A stretch of DNA of 64,000 bases from Christiangramia lutea (GTDB lineage Bacteria > Bacteroidota > Bacteroidia > Flavobacteriales > Flavobacteriaceae), in the NCBI RefSeq assembly GCF_022489035.1, contig NZ_JAKVTV010000001.1, forward strand, positions 682,001-746,000, written 5' to 3'. Shown here in pieces: positions 16,149 to 25,837 of this stretch. Every line of letters starts with the position of its first letter. Position 1 is the first letter of the stretch. The notes beneath the pieces were generated by a model. The model was not told the origin of the DNA and did no database searches. It saw nothing but the letters and a program-made list of their open reading frames with translations. Both the position numbers and the translations under genes were made by a program.

Positions 16149-17663
16149 CTAATCCTTCGAATTTAAAACCGCATCTACATATCCCTGGCTGTTCACCAGC
16201 TCATCTGCAATTCTTGCTGAAAGTTCCTGTATATGCTCAGCTCCAAATCCAATATACAAAGATACGATACTCAAAAGAGCGACCGGAACTACGAATTGAG
16301 ACCTTTTAAAACTGGTCATTTTATTAAAATACCCAAAATTGCTTCTTAAGGGAAGCTCTTTATCATTCTTCCAGAAAACTTCGGCCCATAATTTTGCGAT
16401 GATAACAAGGGTAATAAAACTGGCAAAAATGATAGCTCCAACGGTAATATAGGAGCCATTGGTCAAACCAGCTTTTATCAAATTGATCTTAGGCCAGAAT
16501 CCTGATAATGGAGGAATTCCTACCAAAGAAAATAATGGAATAAACAATAACAAACTGATCTTGGGCCATTTCGCATAAATTCCACCAAGATCACGCATAC
16601 TGTTAGTCCCCTTGATCCTGTATACCACACCGCTTACCATAAACAGGTTGGTTTTAACAATAATATCATGAATAAGATAGAAAATAGCCCCGGCGATGGC
16701 GATCTCTGTAAACATACCAATACCAGCGATCATATACCCTATATGGCAGATAATAAGATAAGAGAATACCTTCCTCATATTGTTCTGTACCAATGCGCCT
16801 ACCCCACCACTAACAAGGGTAAGGATCGCAATAATCATGATAATGTTATTCAGGAAAGGATCATCTACGAATATCAGGGTAAAGACACGAATGAGTGCAT
16901 AGACTCCGACTTTCGTTAACAATCCACCGAAAATTGCAGAAACTGCAAAAGGCGGAGTATGATATGAAGCAGGAAGCCAGAAATACAATGGAAAAACTCC
17001 TGCTTTTATTCCGAAACCAATAAGAAATAATAGCGCGGTGATCTGCACAAGTCCGCGATTCTCCACCATGGCCACCTGCCCGGCAAGATCGGCCATATTC
17101 AGGCTGCCTGTTATTCCGTAAAGGACAGCAATTGCGGTAAGGAAAATCATTGAGGCCAGAATATTCAGCGTAAAATACTTCACTGCCCCTTCCAGCTGGG
17201 CTTTCTCTCCACCTATGGTAATTAGAACAAATGAGCTGATAATGATAATTTCAAACCAAACATATAAATTGAAAATATCTCCGGTTAAAAAGGCTCCGTT
17301 CAGTCCTAATAACAGAAAGTGATAAATAGGAAAATAACCGAACCTTAAACGGTCTTTTAAAACAGATGCCCCTGAGAAAATGGACACGGCAAGCCCTGAA
17401 ATGGCTGTTAAAAGCACAAGGGTAACCGATAACATATCGGCAACAAAGGTGATCCCGAATGGCGCTTCCCAGTTTCCTGCCTGTATGGTTTGAGTTCCAT
17501 TATTCCAGATATAGCTGAATAACCAGATGGCCAGACCTAAGCCTAGCACACTACCTATAATGCTGAATACCTTCTGAAATTTTATGTTAGACCAGCCAAA
17601 CAGCAGAATGATGCTAATGGCCATCTGAAGGAATAAAGGATATAATATTAACTGTTCATTCAT
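16149..17663 (-). CDS. mrpD: Na+/H+ antiporter subunit D (MrpD/MnhD)
   Basis: Proton-channel-like subunit related to complex I NuoN/NuoM. The 504-residue, roughly 14-helix protein contains the family segments FLLLGLNGAFLTGDIFNLYVWFE and GIKAGVFPLYFWLPASYHTPP, with the conserved lysine of the ion channel, and PPLSGFWPKINLI. It overlaps mrpC by 4 bases. It acts in the cytoplasmic membrane within the Mrp complex. Confidence 0.95.
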   Translation of the reverse strand: MNEQLILYPLFLQMAISIILLFGWSNIKFQKVFSIIGSVLGLGLAIWLFSYIWNNGTQTIQAGNWEAPFGITFVADMLSVTLVLLTAISGLAVSIFSGASVLKDRLRFGYFPIYHFLLLGLNGAFLTGDIFNLYVWFEIIIISSFVLITIGGEKAQLEGAVKYFTLNILASMIFLTAIAVLYGITGSLNMADLAGQVAMVENRGLVQITALLFLIGFGIKAGVFPLYFWLPASYHTPPFAVSAIFGGLLTKVGVYALIRVFTLIFVDDPFLNNIIMIIAILTLVSGGVGALVQNNMRKVFSYLIICHIGYMIAGIGMFTEIAIAGAIFYLIHDIIVKTNLFMVSGVVYRIKGTNSMRDLGGIYAKWPKISLLLFIPLFSLVGIPPLSGFWPKINLIKAGLTNGSYITVGAIIFASFITLVIIAKLWAEVFWKNDKELPLRSNFGYFNKMTSFKRSQFVVPVALLSIVSLYIGFGAEHIQELSARIADELVNSQGYVDAVLNSKD

Positions 17664-18013
17664 GAATCTTCGTCGGTTGCGTTCATTTCGTCCAGATCGT
17701 CAGTTCTTACCACGGTATGTGCTCTTTTTACAAGTACTATGGCGAAAGACTGAAGACCAAAACTAATTACGATTGCTGTAAGTATCAATGCCTGCGGAAC
17801 TGGATCGGCATAAGCCTCTGCGAATACTTTCGCGCTTCCGTCTATAATTGGAGGAGCTCCTTTGGTTATTCTACCTAATAGAAAAATAAGCAGGTTTGCC
17901 CCATTTCCTAGCAATATTATTCCCAGGATTAGCTTCACCATACTTCTTCGAAGCATCATATAGATACCCGTACCGTATAAAATTCCCACCATTATAGCTA
18001 AAAGGATCTCCAT
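17660..18013 (-). CDS. mrpC: Na+/H+ antiporter subunit C (MrpC/MnhC)
   Basis: NuoK-like subunit of 117 residues with three membrane segments and the conserved LGIILLGNGANLLIFL segment, then DPVPQALILTAIVI. It overlaps mrpD by 4 bases and begins just after mrpB ends. Confidence 0.94.
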   Translation of the reverse strand: MEILLAIMVGILYGTGIYMMLRRSMVKLILGIILLGNGANLLIFLLGRITKGAPPIIDGSAKVFAEAYADPVPQALILTAIVISFGLQSFAIVLVKRAHTVVRTDDLDEMNATDEDS

Positions 18014-18014
18014 A

Positions 18015-18437
18015 TCAGGCTGATTCTGAAATTGTGAAAATTATAGTTAAGGTCACTCCGTTAACTACCAGGTAAACACCTATATCAAAAAACAAAGCTG
18101 ATCCCACTGTTCCCAAAATTGCCACCGGATCGTGAGACCATAATCCCGTCATAAATGGAAGGTCGTATAAAACCACTGGTGCAAATCCGCTTAAAAAAGA
18201 TATAGCCAAACCAATAGGCAATAGAAAACCTGGATGCATTATTAAAAGCTCCTTGGTTTTGCTTAATCCATTCGCAAAAGAATGCAGGATAAAGGCAATC
18301 GAGGCAATTAAACCACCCACGAACCCACCACCTGGAAGATAGTGACCCCGAAGCAGAATAAAAATAGAAAACACCAACAATACCGGTAACAGATAATTGG
18401 AGGCTGTTTTTAAGATTATAGTAGTTCGCATGCTCAT
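18015..18437 (-). CDS. mrpB: Na+/H+ antiporter subunit B (MrpB/MnhB)
   Basis: Membrane subunit of 140 residues with four hydrophobic segments and the family motif LRGHYLPGGGFVGGLI. It overlaps the end of mrpA by 4 bases. A frame-shifted reading of the same DNA is a shadow and is ignored. Confidence 0.94.
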   Translation of the reverse strand: MSMRTTIILKTASNYLLPVLLVFSIFILLRGHYLPGGGFVGGLIASIAFILHSFANGLSKTKELLIMHPGFLLPIGLAISFLSGFAPVVLYDLPFMTGLWSHDPVAILGTVGSALFFDIGVYLVVNGVTLTIIFTISESA

Positions 18438-20788
18438 TTCTTCTTTTTCTCGTTTTCAACATTCAGGCTCCTGTCAGCATAACGCAATCTGTCCTTCATC
18501 TTCAACCTCAATTTCATTAACCCGAATACTCCAACTGCTGCGATAGACAATACAGAGATCTCTATAAGGGTATCTGCTCCCCTGAAATCAACCAGGATCA
18601 CGTTCACCACATTCTTTCCATGGGCCTCGATATAAGAATTTGCCGCGTAGAAATCCCCAACCTCCTTACTAACTGGTTCAGATAAAACTTCCAGAGCCAG
18701 AACGGTAATGATCAATCCGAAAATGGAAGATAAGATACCATCTCTTAATCTGGTCTTATAATCTGAAAGTTTTAAATACTTTGGAAGCTTGTATAGTACG
18801 AGTACAAATAATATTACCGTTAGCGTATCTATCGAGAATTGCGTCATCGCCAGATCGGGCGCACTGTAGAATACAAATATGAGACAGATAGAAAGTCCAA
18901 CCACTCCCATGGCTACTACGGCTGCCAGTCTGGATTGAGTAAATACTGTATAAAATATACCTGCGATCAAGATGAGTGTTGTAGTTATCTCGTAAACCGT
19001 GATCTTCGAGAGGGAATTATAGTCTATGGAATAACTGGTATTACCAATCATAATATACCCAACCAGCACAACCAGAAAAAGGATGATTATGGATATGTAA
19101 TTACGCAGGTACCCATTTTGAAAAAAGTTCGTCCAGAAATTTGCAACTGTGACAAAGATCTCATTAAATTTTTCAAGAATATTTTCAGGAGCTATTGAAT
19201 CAAATTTGGCGATACCCTGTTCAAGTTTTTCTGATGGCTTAATAATAAAATAAAGCGCAGTCCCAACTCCAATGGTGATCAAACTTAAAATGAAAACCAG
19301 GTTAAACCCATGCCATAAGGCAAGATGTATTTCAGAGGCGTCTGCACCCATTGCTTCCACTACTGGTTTGATCAATGCCGATTCGATTATAAATGGTGCA
19401 ACGCCAAAAACAAGTCCCAGAAGGGCTAATAATAGTGGCGGAAACCAAAGTATAAACCCAGGCTTCTTTGTATTTGCATGCTCATCGGGCAGTTTTCCCG
19501 TAAAAGGCTTGATCCCGGCGACAAATCCGGCGTAAAGCAAAAGGATCTTGGTGAGAACAATAGCGATCATAATAATGATCACCACGGTTTCAGAATGTAA
19601 AGAGGCCTCATAAGTTAATTCCTTGCCAAGAAATCCAATTGTTGGCGGAATACCTGCACTGGAAATTGCCGCCAGTATACCCGCGATACCTACCGGTAGC
19701 ATTATTTTATTTAGTCCTGATAGCCTGGTAACATCCCTGGTATGAGTCTGGTGATCTATTATCCCGGTTACAAGGAATAAAGTTGCTTTGTAAAGAGCGT
19801 GAACAATAACAAAGACTGCGGCAGCCAGAAAAGCTGCCTGTGTTCCCAACCCTGTAAGAAATACCAGTATTCCTAAAGCGGAAATAGTTGAATAGGCCAG
19901 AATTCCCTTGAGATCTGTCCTGAAAATCGTATGAACTGCCGAATATACCATGGTAATTCCCCCAATAATGATAAGGGAATTATTCCAGATACTTTCCCCT
20001 CCAAGTACTGGAGTAAAACGCATCAATAAATAAACTCCTGCTTTAACCATCGTTGCTGAATGCAGGTAGGTAGAGACAGGCGTGGGTGCTTTCATTGCGC
20101 CGGGCAACCAAAAATGAAAAGGAAACTGGGCAGATTTTGTGAATGCCGCTCCAAAAATGAATAATACGGCAAGAAAATAAAACTCATTAGCCCGTATCAT
20201 TTCGCTCATGGTGAGCATTTCAGAAATACTGTAAGTTCCTGTAATATTATTTAGAAGCAATGCACCTGCCAGCAGAGACAAGCCACCAATCCCGGTTATT
20301 CCGAGGGCCGTCATCGCCGACTTCCTGGAGGCAGGATTCGTATTATTAAAACCAATAAGGAAGAATGAACTTATACTTGTCAACTCCCAGAACACAAAAA
20401 GAGTGATCATATTATCAGCCAGAACCAGACCCAGCATAGCTCCCATAAAGGAAGCCAGGTAACCATAGAACCTGTCCAGATATTCATGACCTTTGAGATA
20501 GGAAGACGTGTAAGCGAAAACTAGAAATCCTATTCCTGTGATCATCAAAGAAAACAAAAGAGAAAGGCCATCAAGCTTAAAACCAAGATCCACATTGAAT
20601 GATGGGATCCATTCATAGGAGCGCATGATAATTTCTCCTCCAGATACCTCAGGAATGAATTTCAGAAAATAAAGGAATAATCCTAAAGGTACTAACGAGG
20701 ATAGTATAGAGAGCTTACCTTTAAAGAATTTTCCCGCGAAAACGAGAAAAATTGAGAATAAAAAACCTGTAAGAATTGCGGTAAGCAT
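18434..20788 (-). CDS. mrpA: Na+/H+ antiporter subunit A (MrpA/MnhA) with fused C-terminal MbhD/MbhE-type part
   Basis: Largest Mrp subunit, related to NuoL, 784 residues. Visible segments are FVFWELTSISSFFLIGF, AQFPFHFWLPGAMKAPTPV with the channel residues, and HALYKATLFLVTGIIDH, all in the proton-conducting first about 500 residues. The C-terminal part (about 590-770) carries the MbhD region (YSAPDLAMTQFSIDTLTV) and an MbhE/MrpB-like end (VNVILVDFRGADTLIEI). It opens a complete seven-gene operon expected to drive Na+ export or pH homeostasis. A -7 box lies 23 bases upstream. Confidence 0.96.
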   Translation of the reverse strand: MLTAILTGFLFSIFLVFAGKFFKGKLSILSSLVPLGLFLYFLKFIPEVSGGEIIMRSYEWIPSFNVDLGFKLDGLSLLFSLMITGIGFLVFAYTSSYLKGHEYLDRFYGYLASFMGAMLGLVLADNMITLFVFWELTSISSFFLIGFNNTNPASRKSAMTALGITGIGGLSLLAGALLLNNITGTYSISEMLTMSEMIRANEFYFLAVLFIFGAAFTKSAQFPFHFWLPGAMKAPTPVSTYLHSATMVKAGVYLLMRFTPVLGGESIWNNSLIIIGGITMVYSAVHTIFRTDLKGILAYSTISALGILVFLTGLGTQAAFLAAAVFVIVHALYKATLFLVTGIIDHQTHTRDVTRLSGLNKIMLPVGIAGILAAISSAGIPPTIGFLGKELTYEASLHSETVVIIIMIAIVLTKILLLYAGFVAGIKPFTGKLPDEHANTKKPGFILWFPPLLLALLGLVFGVAPFIIESALIKPVVEAMGADASEIHLALWHGFNLVFILSLITIGVGTALYFIIKPSEKLEQGIAKFDSIAPENILEKFNEIFVTVANFWTNFFQNGYLRNYISIIILFLVVLVGYIMIGNTSYSIDYNSLSKITVYEITTTLILIAGIFYTVFTQSRLAAVVAMGVVGLSICLIFVFYSAPDLAMTQFSIDTLTVILFVLVLYKLPKYLKLSDYKTRLRDGILSSIFGLIITVLALEVLSEPVSKEVGDFYAANSYIEAHGKNVVNVILVDFRGADTLIEISVLSIAAVGVFGLMKLRLKMKDRLRYADRSLNVENEKKKK

Positions 20789-20810
20789 ACTTATTGAAAT
20801 CTGTTTCCCG

Positions 20811-20818
20811 CAAATATA
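20811..20818 (-). promoter_or_regulatory. -7 box of the mrp operon
   Basis: Minus strand TATATTTG, a full match to TAnnTTTG, 23 bases before the mrpA ATG. No TTTG was found at the -33 spacing. The adjoining gap 20789-21006 otherwise holds nothing recognised apart from the promoter region of the divergent DUF2975 gene. Confidence 0.5.
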
Positions 20819-21006
20819 ACAGATATTATTGAAGAATTCTTCCTGCCTTCAGACTTAGTATTCAATCATAAACTGTATTTAATACTCTTTGTTCAATTTG
20901 AGATAAAAGCAATGAGAAAACCACATGAAATCTTAAATAATTGAAATGTTTTAAAAATTAGAGGCAAAATAGATCTCTTTTTATTATCGTTTATCAATAA
21001 TTTAAG

Positions 21007-21032
21007 TAAGTTTGTTATCGAAAAACGATAAC
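21007..21032 (+). promoter_or_regulatory. -7 box with overlapping operator-like inverted repeat upstream of the DUF2975/HTH pair
   Basis: TAAGTTTG (21007-21014) matches TAnnTTTG. Its last base opens a perfect inverted repeat, GTTATCG (21014-21020), AAAAA, CGATAAC (21026-21032). The repeat thus covers the expected transcript start and ends nine bases before the ATG at 21042. It is placed as an operator for a repressor would be, and the downstream HTH protein is the obvious candidate. Confidence 0.65.
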
Positions 21033-21041
21033 GAAATTGAA

Positions 21042-21668
21042 ATGAACAAAAATTTGTTGCTACGTATAGTCCAGGCACTATGTTATTTTTTCAAAGGACT
21101 AATCTCCGTCAGTATTGTCGGAATCACCATTTTATTAATTCACTTTCAATTTAATCGAAGCTCCTATGATAACTGGGAATTAGAATTTAAAGGAAGTAAA
21201 TTAAAAATAATTTCAAACTCTGAAGAGAACCCGGTTTACTATTTTGGTGGTGGTAATCCGGTTTTTAATTATCATATGGATTCCAAAAAATCCATTAAAG
21301 GCTTTGAACCGGAAAGTAAAAGTTTTGATAACTGGAAAAATGGATCCTTATTTTTCAACTACTTCAAATTTCTAATCGTTTTGATCTTAGCTTATCGCAT
21401 ATTTCATCAAATTAGCAACATCATAAGCTCAGTAAAAGAATTCAGAACATTTCACCAAATTAATATAGTGGCTTTTAAAAAAATAGGGAAATATTGCTTG
21501 TTGATCTTCTTTTTATCCATTTTCAACTTTTGGAGAATTGGAGATTACTCCCGGGCAAGCATTTCAGTCTATTTAACACCTATCTTACTTTCTTTATTAG
21601 CTTTTTTCCTATCTGAAATTTTTAAAGAAGGGAGGGGAATTATGCTGGAAAACGAACTAACCATTTAA
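21042..21668 (+). CDS. DUF2975-type membrane protein
   Basis: A 208-residue integral membrane protein with about four hydrophobic segments (roughly residues 8-35, 105-125, 145-165 and 175-195) and a polar external loop between the first two. The pattern and the YozG-like HTH gene four bases downstream match the DUF2975/HTH pairs of Firmicutes and Bacteroidota. A TTG at 21012 would add ten residues, but it lies inside the promoter/operator, so the ATG at 21042 is preferred. Function is unknown; it may sense membrane state for its HTH partner. Confidence 0.72.
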   Translation: MNKNLLLRIVQALCYFFKGLISVSIVGITILLIHFQFNRSSYDNWELEFKGSKLKIISNSEENPVYYFGGGNPVFNYHMDSKKSIKGFEPESKSFDNWKNGSLFFNYFKFLIVLILAYRIFHQISNIISSVKEFRTFHQINIVAFKKIGKYCLLIFFLSIFNFWRIGDYSRASISVYLTPILLSLLAFFLSEIFKEGRGIMLENELTI

Positions 21669-21672
21669 AAAT

Positions 21673-21876
21673 ATGCCTATTACTATCAATTTGGATAAAA
21701 TTCTTAATGAACGAAATATGAAGAGCAATGAACTTGCAGAAAAAATAGGCATCACAACGGCAAACCTTTCCATTTTAAAAACCGGAAAGGCCAAAGCCAT
21801 AAGGTTTTCAACTCTGGAAGCCATTTGTGAAGCTTTGGACTGCCAACCTGGGGACATCCTGGAATATCGAGCTTAG
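21673..21876 (+). CDS. YozG-like Cro/CI-type HTH transcriptional regulator
   Basis: A 67-residue single-domain DNA-binding protein. The helix-turn-helix spans about residues 16-40 (NELAEKIGITTANLSILKTGK), followed by the typical STLEAICEALDCQPGDILEY ending. It follows the DUF2975 gene by four bases and is surely co-transcribed. The inverted repeat at their shared promoter suggests autoregulation, which is inference. Confidence 0.88.
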   Translation: MPITINLDKILNERNMKSNELAEKIGITTANLSILKTGKAKAIRFSTLEAICEALDCQPGDILEYRA

Positions 21877-21938
21877 TTCCAGCAATTATTATCAATCCTA
21901 TAAAAATTTTACTTTAGAGGCAAATTCAATTTTTAAAC

Positions 21939-23705
21939 ATGTATAGAATTCTTTTAGCATTTCTTTTAATCAGTTTCTACGGAAATGCACAAACCAACAA
22001 TTATAAAATATCATTCGAAAATGCGGTTCACCACGAGGCCAGGGTGAATATTAGCTTTCCTGAAGTTAAAACAAGTTCATTAGATATTCGAATGAGCAGA
22101 ACCTCACCTGGAAGGTATGCCCTACATGAATTTGTAAAAAACGTATACGGAGTCAAGGCAACCAATAGTAAAGGTGAAGAGATAAAAATAGAGAGAAACG
22201 ATCCATATTCCTGGAAGGTAAGTGGTCATGATGGAACCGTAAATATCGAATACACACTTTTTGCCAACCGTGGAGACGGAACCTATTCCCAGATAGACGA
22301 AACACATGCTCATTTAAATATTCCCGCCACTTTTATGTATGCTGAAGAATTTGAGCATCGCCCCATTGAAGTCAATTTCGAGGTAAGGGAAGATCTTAAC
22401 TGGAAGGTCGCCACGCAATTAAAAGAGGAAGGAAGTAACACCTATTCAGCTCCAAACCTCTATTATTTTATGGATAGCCCTACAGAAATAAGCGATTTTA
22501 AAATGAAAGAGTTTGAGCTCGATGGGCAAATGATACAGTTTACACTTCACCACGAAGGCACAGAAGCTGAATTTTCAGAATATTTTGAGCAGGTAAAGAA
22601 AATTGTTGAACAGGAAGAGGCGGTTTTTGGTGAGCTTCCTGAATTCGATTACGGAAAATACACTTTCCTGGCCTGCTATATGCCGAATGTTTCCGGGGAC
22701 GGAATGGAGCACAGAAACAGTACGATTTTAACCGATACAGATGCGATTTCTGAAGGTGGAATGAGAGGAAATATCGGCACCGTAGCCCATGAATTCTTTC
22801 ATGCCTGGAATGTTGAAAGAATAAGACCGTCAGAACTGGAACCTTTCGATTTTGCCGGAGCCAATATGACCGGATCACTTTGGTTTGCTGAAGGATTCAC
22901 CAGCTATTATACCGGCTTAATGCTTTGCAGAGCTGGAGCAAGGACTCCAGAGGAATATATAGAAGGTCTTAACGGCACTTTTAACTATGTTTGGAACTCA
23001 CCAGCCCTCGAATATTTTAACCCCATTGAAATGAGCTACCAGGCCACTTTTGTAGATGCGGCAACTTCGGTAGATCCCACCAACCGTGAAAATACCTTTG
23101 TTTCTTACTATTCCTACGGAAGTATTTTAGGACTGGCTTTAGATCTTTCCCTTAGACAGGAAAACCTTAACCTTGACGATTTTATGAAATTGATGTGGAC
23201 GAAATATGGCAAAACTGAAGTTTCATATACCATTAGAGAAATAGAACAAACTCTGGCAGAATATGCAGGTATGGAATTCGCAAATCAGTTTTTTAAAAAA
23301 CACATCTATGATAGTGAAATGCCAGACTATGATAAATTATTCGGCAGTGTTGGAATAAAACTGGAGAGATCTGGAAAACCAGATTTTGGTGCTTCGCTTT
23401 CAGAAGTAGAAAATGGATTGAAAATAGACCGAAACCCTTTTCAAACCGGAGCAGCATACAAAACCGGCCTGGATAACAGAGATGTGATCACAAAGATAAA
23501 TGGAGAAAAGATCGAATCTAAAGATCAATTCGATGAGATGGTAGCAAACTCGTCAGATAATCTAAAGGTCACTTTTACCAGATTTGGCAAGGAGAAACAA
23601 ACGGAAGTCGAATTAGGTGAAGATCCAACCTGGATAATTAGCATAGATGAAAATGCCTCCAAGGAAGCTTTGAAAAAACGTGAAAAATGGCTTCAGCCTG
23701 AATAA
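21939..23705 (+). CDS. M61-family metallopeptidase with PDZ domain, secreted
   Basis: Zinc aminopeptidase related to glycyl aminopeptidase, 588 residues. It has a signal peptide (about residues 1-17, ending GNAQ), an N-terminal beta domain, then the catalytic domain with HEFFH at 284-288 and the downstream glutamate in LWFAEGFTSYYTG. A PDZ domain lies at about 490-560 (GAAYKTGLDNRDVITKINGE). It is probably periplasmic or outer-membrane associated. It stands alone, followed by a strong bidirectional terminator shared with atpC. Confidence 0.92.
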   Translation: MYRILLAFLLISFYGNAQTNNYKISFENAVHHEARVNISFPEVKTSSLDIRMSRTSPGRYALHEFVKNVYGVKATNSKGEEIKIERNDPYSWKVSGHDGTVNIEYTLFANRGDGTYSQIDETHAHLNIPATFMYAEEFEHRPIEVNFEVREDLNWKVATQLKEEGSNTYSAPNLYYFMDSPTEISDFKMKEFELDGQMIQFTLHHEGTEAEFSEYFEQVKKIVEQEEAVFGELPEFDYGKYTFLACYMPNVSGDGMEHRNSTILTDTDAISEGGMRGNIGTVAHEFFHAWNVERIRPSELEPFDFAGANMTGSLWFAEGFTSYYTGLMLCRAGARTPEEYIEGLNGTFNYVWNSPALEYFNPIEMSYQATFVDAATSVDPTNRENTFVSYYSYGSILGLALDLSLRQENLNLDDFMKLMWTKYGKTEVSYTIREIEQTLAEYAGMEFANQFFKKHIYDSEMPDYDKLFGSVGIKLERSGKPDFGASLSEVENGLKIDRNPFQTGAAYKTGLDNRDVITKINGEKIESKDQFDEMVANSSDNLKVTFTRFGKEKQTEVELGEDPTWIISIDENASKEALKKREKWLQPE

Positions 23706-23712
23706 TGACTAT

Positions 23713-23746
23713 AAAAAAAAGCCTTTCGAATGAAAGGCTTTTTTTT
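23713..23746. terminator. Bidirectional terminator between the M61 peptidase and atpC
   Basis: GCCTTTC (23721-23727), loop GAAT, GAAAGGC (23732-23738), flanked by eight A on the left and eight T on the right. It can serve both convergent genes. Confidence 0.92.
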
Positions 23747-23764
23747 ATTTATAGGTTTGAAAAA

Positions 23765-24061
23765 CTAGTCCGCTAAGATAATAGCTTTGTTGTCTTTCAT
23801 TTCAAGAACTCCTCCTTTAATAGTATAGTAAAGCACATTAGCTTCAGAAGATTCAGTTCTGAATCCTTCCTGATCTTTCCTTTTGATCTCATTTTCACTT
23901 CCGGAAGTAAGGTTGATCTTAACCTCTCCTTCAGTTAATGTTGAAACGATAGGTGCGTGATTGTTCAGCATCTGGAATTCACCATCATGACCCGGAACTT
24001 TTACCGCATCTACCTGCGCTCTAAATACTACTGCTTCTGGAGTTACTATTTCTAAATACAT
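23765..24061 (-). CDS. atpC: ATP synthase epsilon subunit (short form)
   Basis: The 98-residue product has the beta-sandwich N-terminal domain of the epsilon subunit, with LEIVTPEAVVFRAQVDAVKVPGHDGEFQ split as the usual VTPE and PGxxGEFxxLxxHAP motifs. It lacks the C-terminal helical hairpin that inhibits ATP hydrolysis in many bacteria (typical length about 135). It follows atpD by 10 bases. Confidence 0.94.
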   Translation of the reverse strand: MYLEIVTPEAVVFRAQVDAVKVPGHDGEFQMLNNHAPIVSTLTEGEVKINLTSGSENEIKRKDQEGFRTESSEANVLYYTIKGGVLEMKDNKAIILAD

Positions 24062-24071
24062 CTAACTTATT

Positions 24072-25583
<1,512 letters not shown>

Positions 25584-25676
25584 TTATCTAATTCTTTAAT
25601 TTTTAATAGTAAAATTCAAAAACCTATTTCGCTGATTTTAAAAACCATAATATTGAAACAGGTCATTTTCAGGCTG

Positions 25677-25684
25677 CAAAGATA
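25677..25684 (-). promoter_or_regulatory. -7 box of atpDC
   Basis: Minus strand TATCTTTG matches TAnnTTTG. It predicts a leader of roughly 90 bases before the atpD ATG. No TTTG at the ideal distance was seen. Confidence 0.45.
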
Positions 25685-25782
25685 AATTTTTCTGGCAAAA
25701 AACATATTGAAATTTTGAGAAGTTTTCAATGTTTCTAAAAACCTCTAAAAACCTGATTTAAAAGCTTCCAATACCGTGAAAT

Positions 25783-25817
25783 AAAAAACCCTCCAAAATG
25801 TATTTAGAAGGGTTTTT
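25783..25817 (-). terminator. Terminator after glmS
   Basis: On the minus strand AAAAACCCTTC pairs with GGAGGGTTTTTT around a 12-base loop, ending in a T-run, about 20 bases past the glmS stop. The rest of the 254-base gap to atpD holds only the atpD promoter and leader. Confidence 0.8.
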
Positions 25818-25837
25818 CTATAAATTTTAATAAAGTT

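Noticed and set aside
18085-18462. 125-codon frame on the minus strand within mrpB
   Set aside because: Frame-shifted reading of mrpB; the true frame has the MrpB motif LRGHYLPGGGF.
20789-21006. Possible small RNA or gene in the mrp/DUF2975 gap
   Set aside because: AT-rich with no convincing frame, hairpin or terminator beyond the two promoter regions.
25584-25782. Possible riboswitch or ribozyme between glmS and atpD
   Set aside because: The gap is downstream of glmS, not upstream, and shows only the atpD promoter/leader; no glmS ribozyme pattern.
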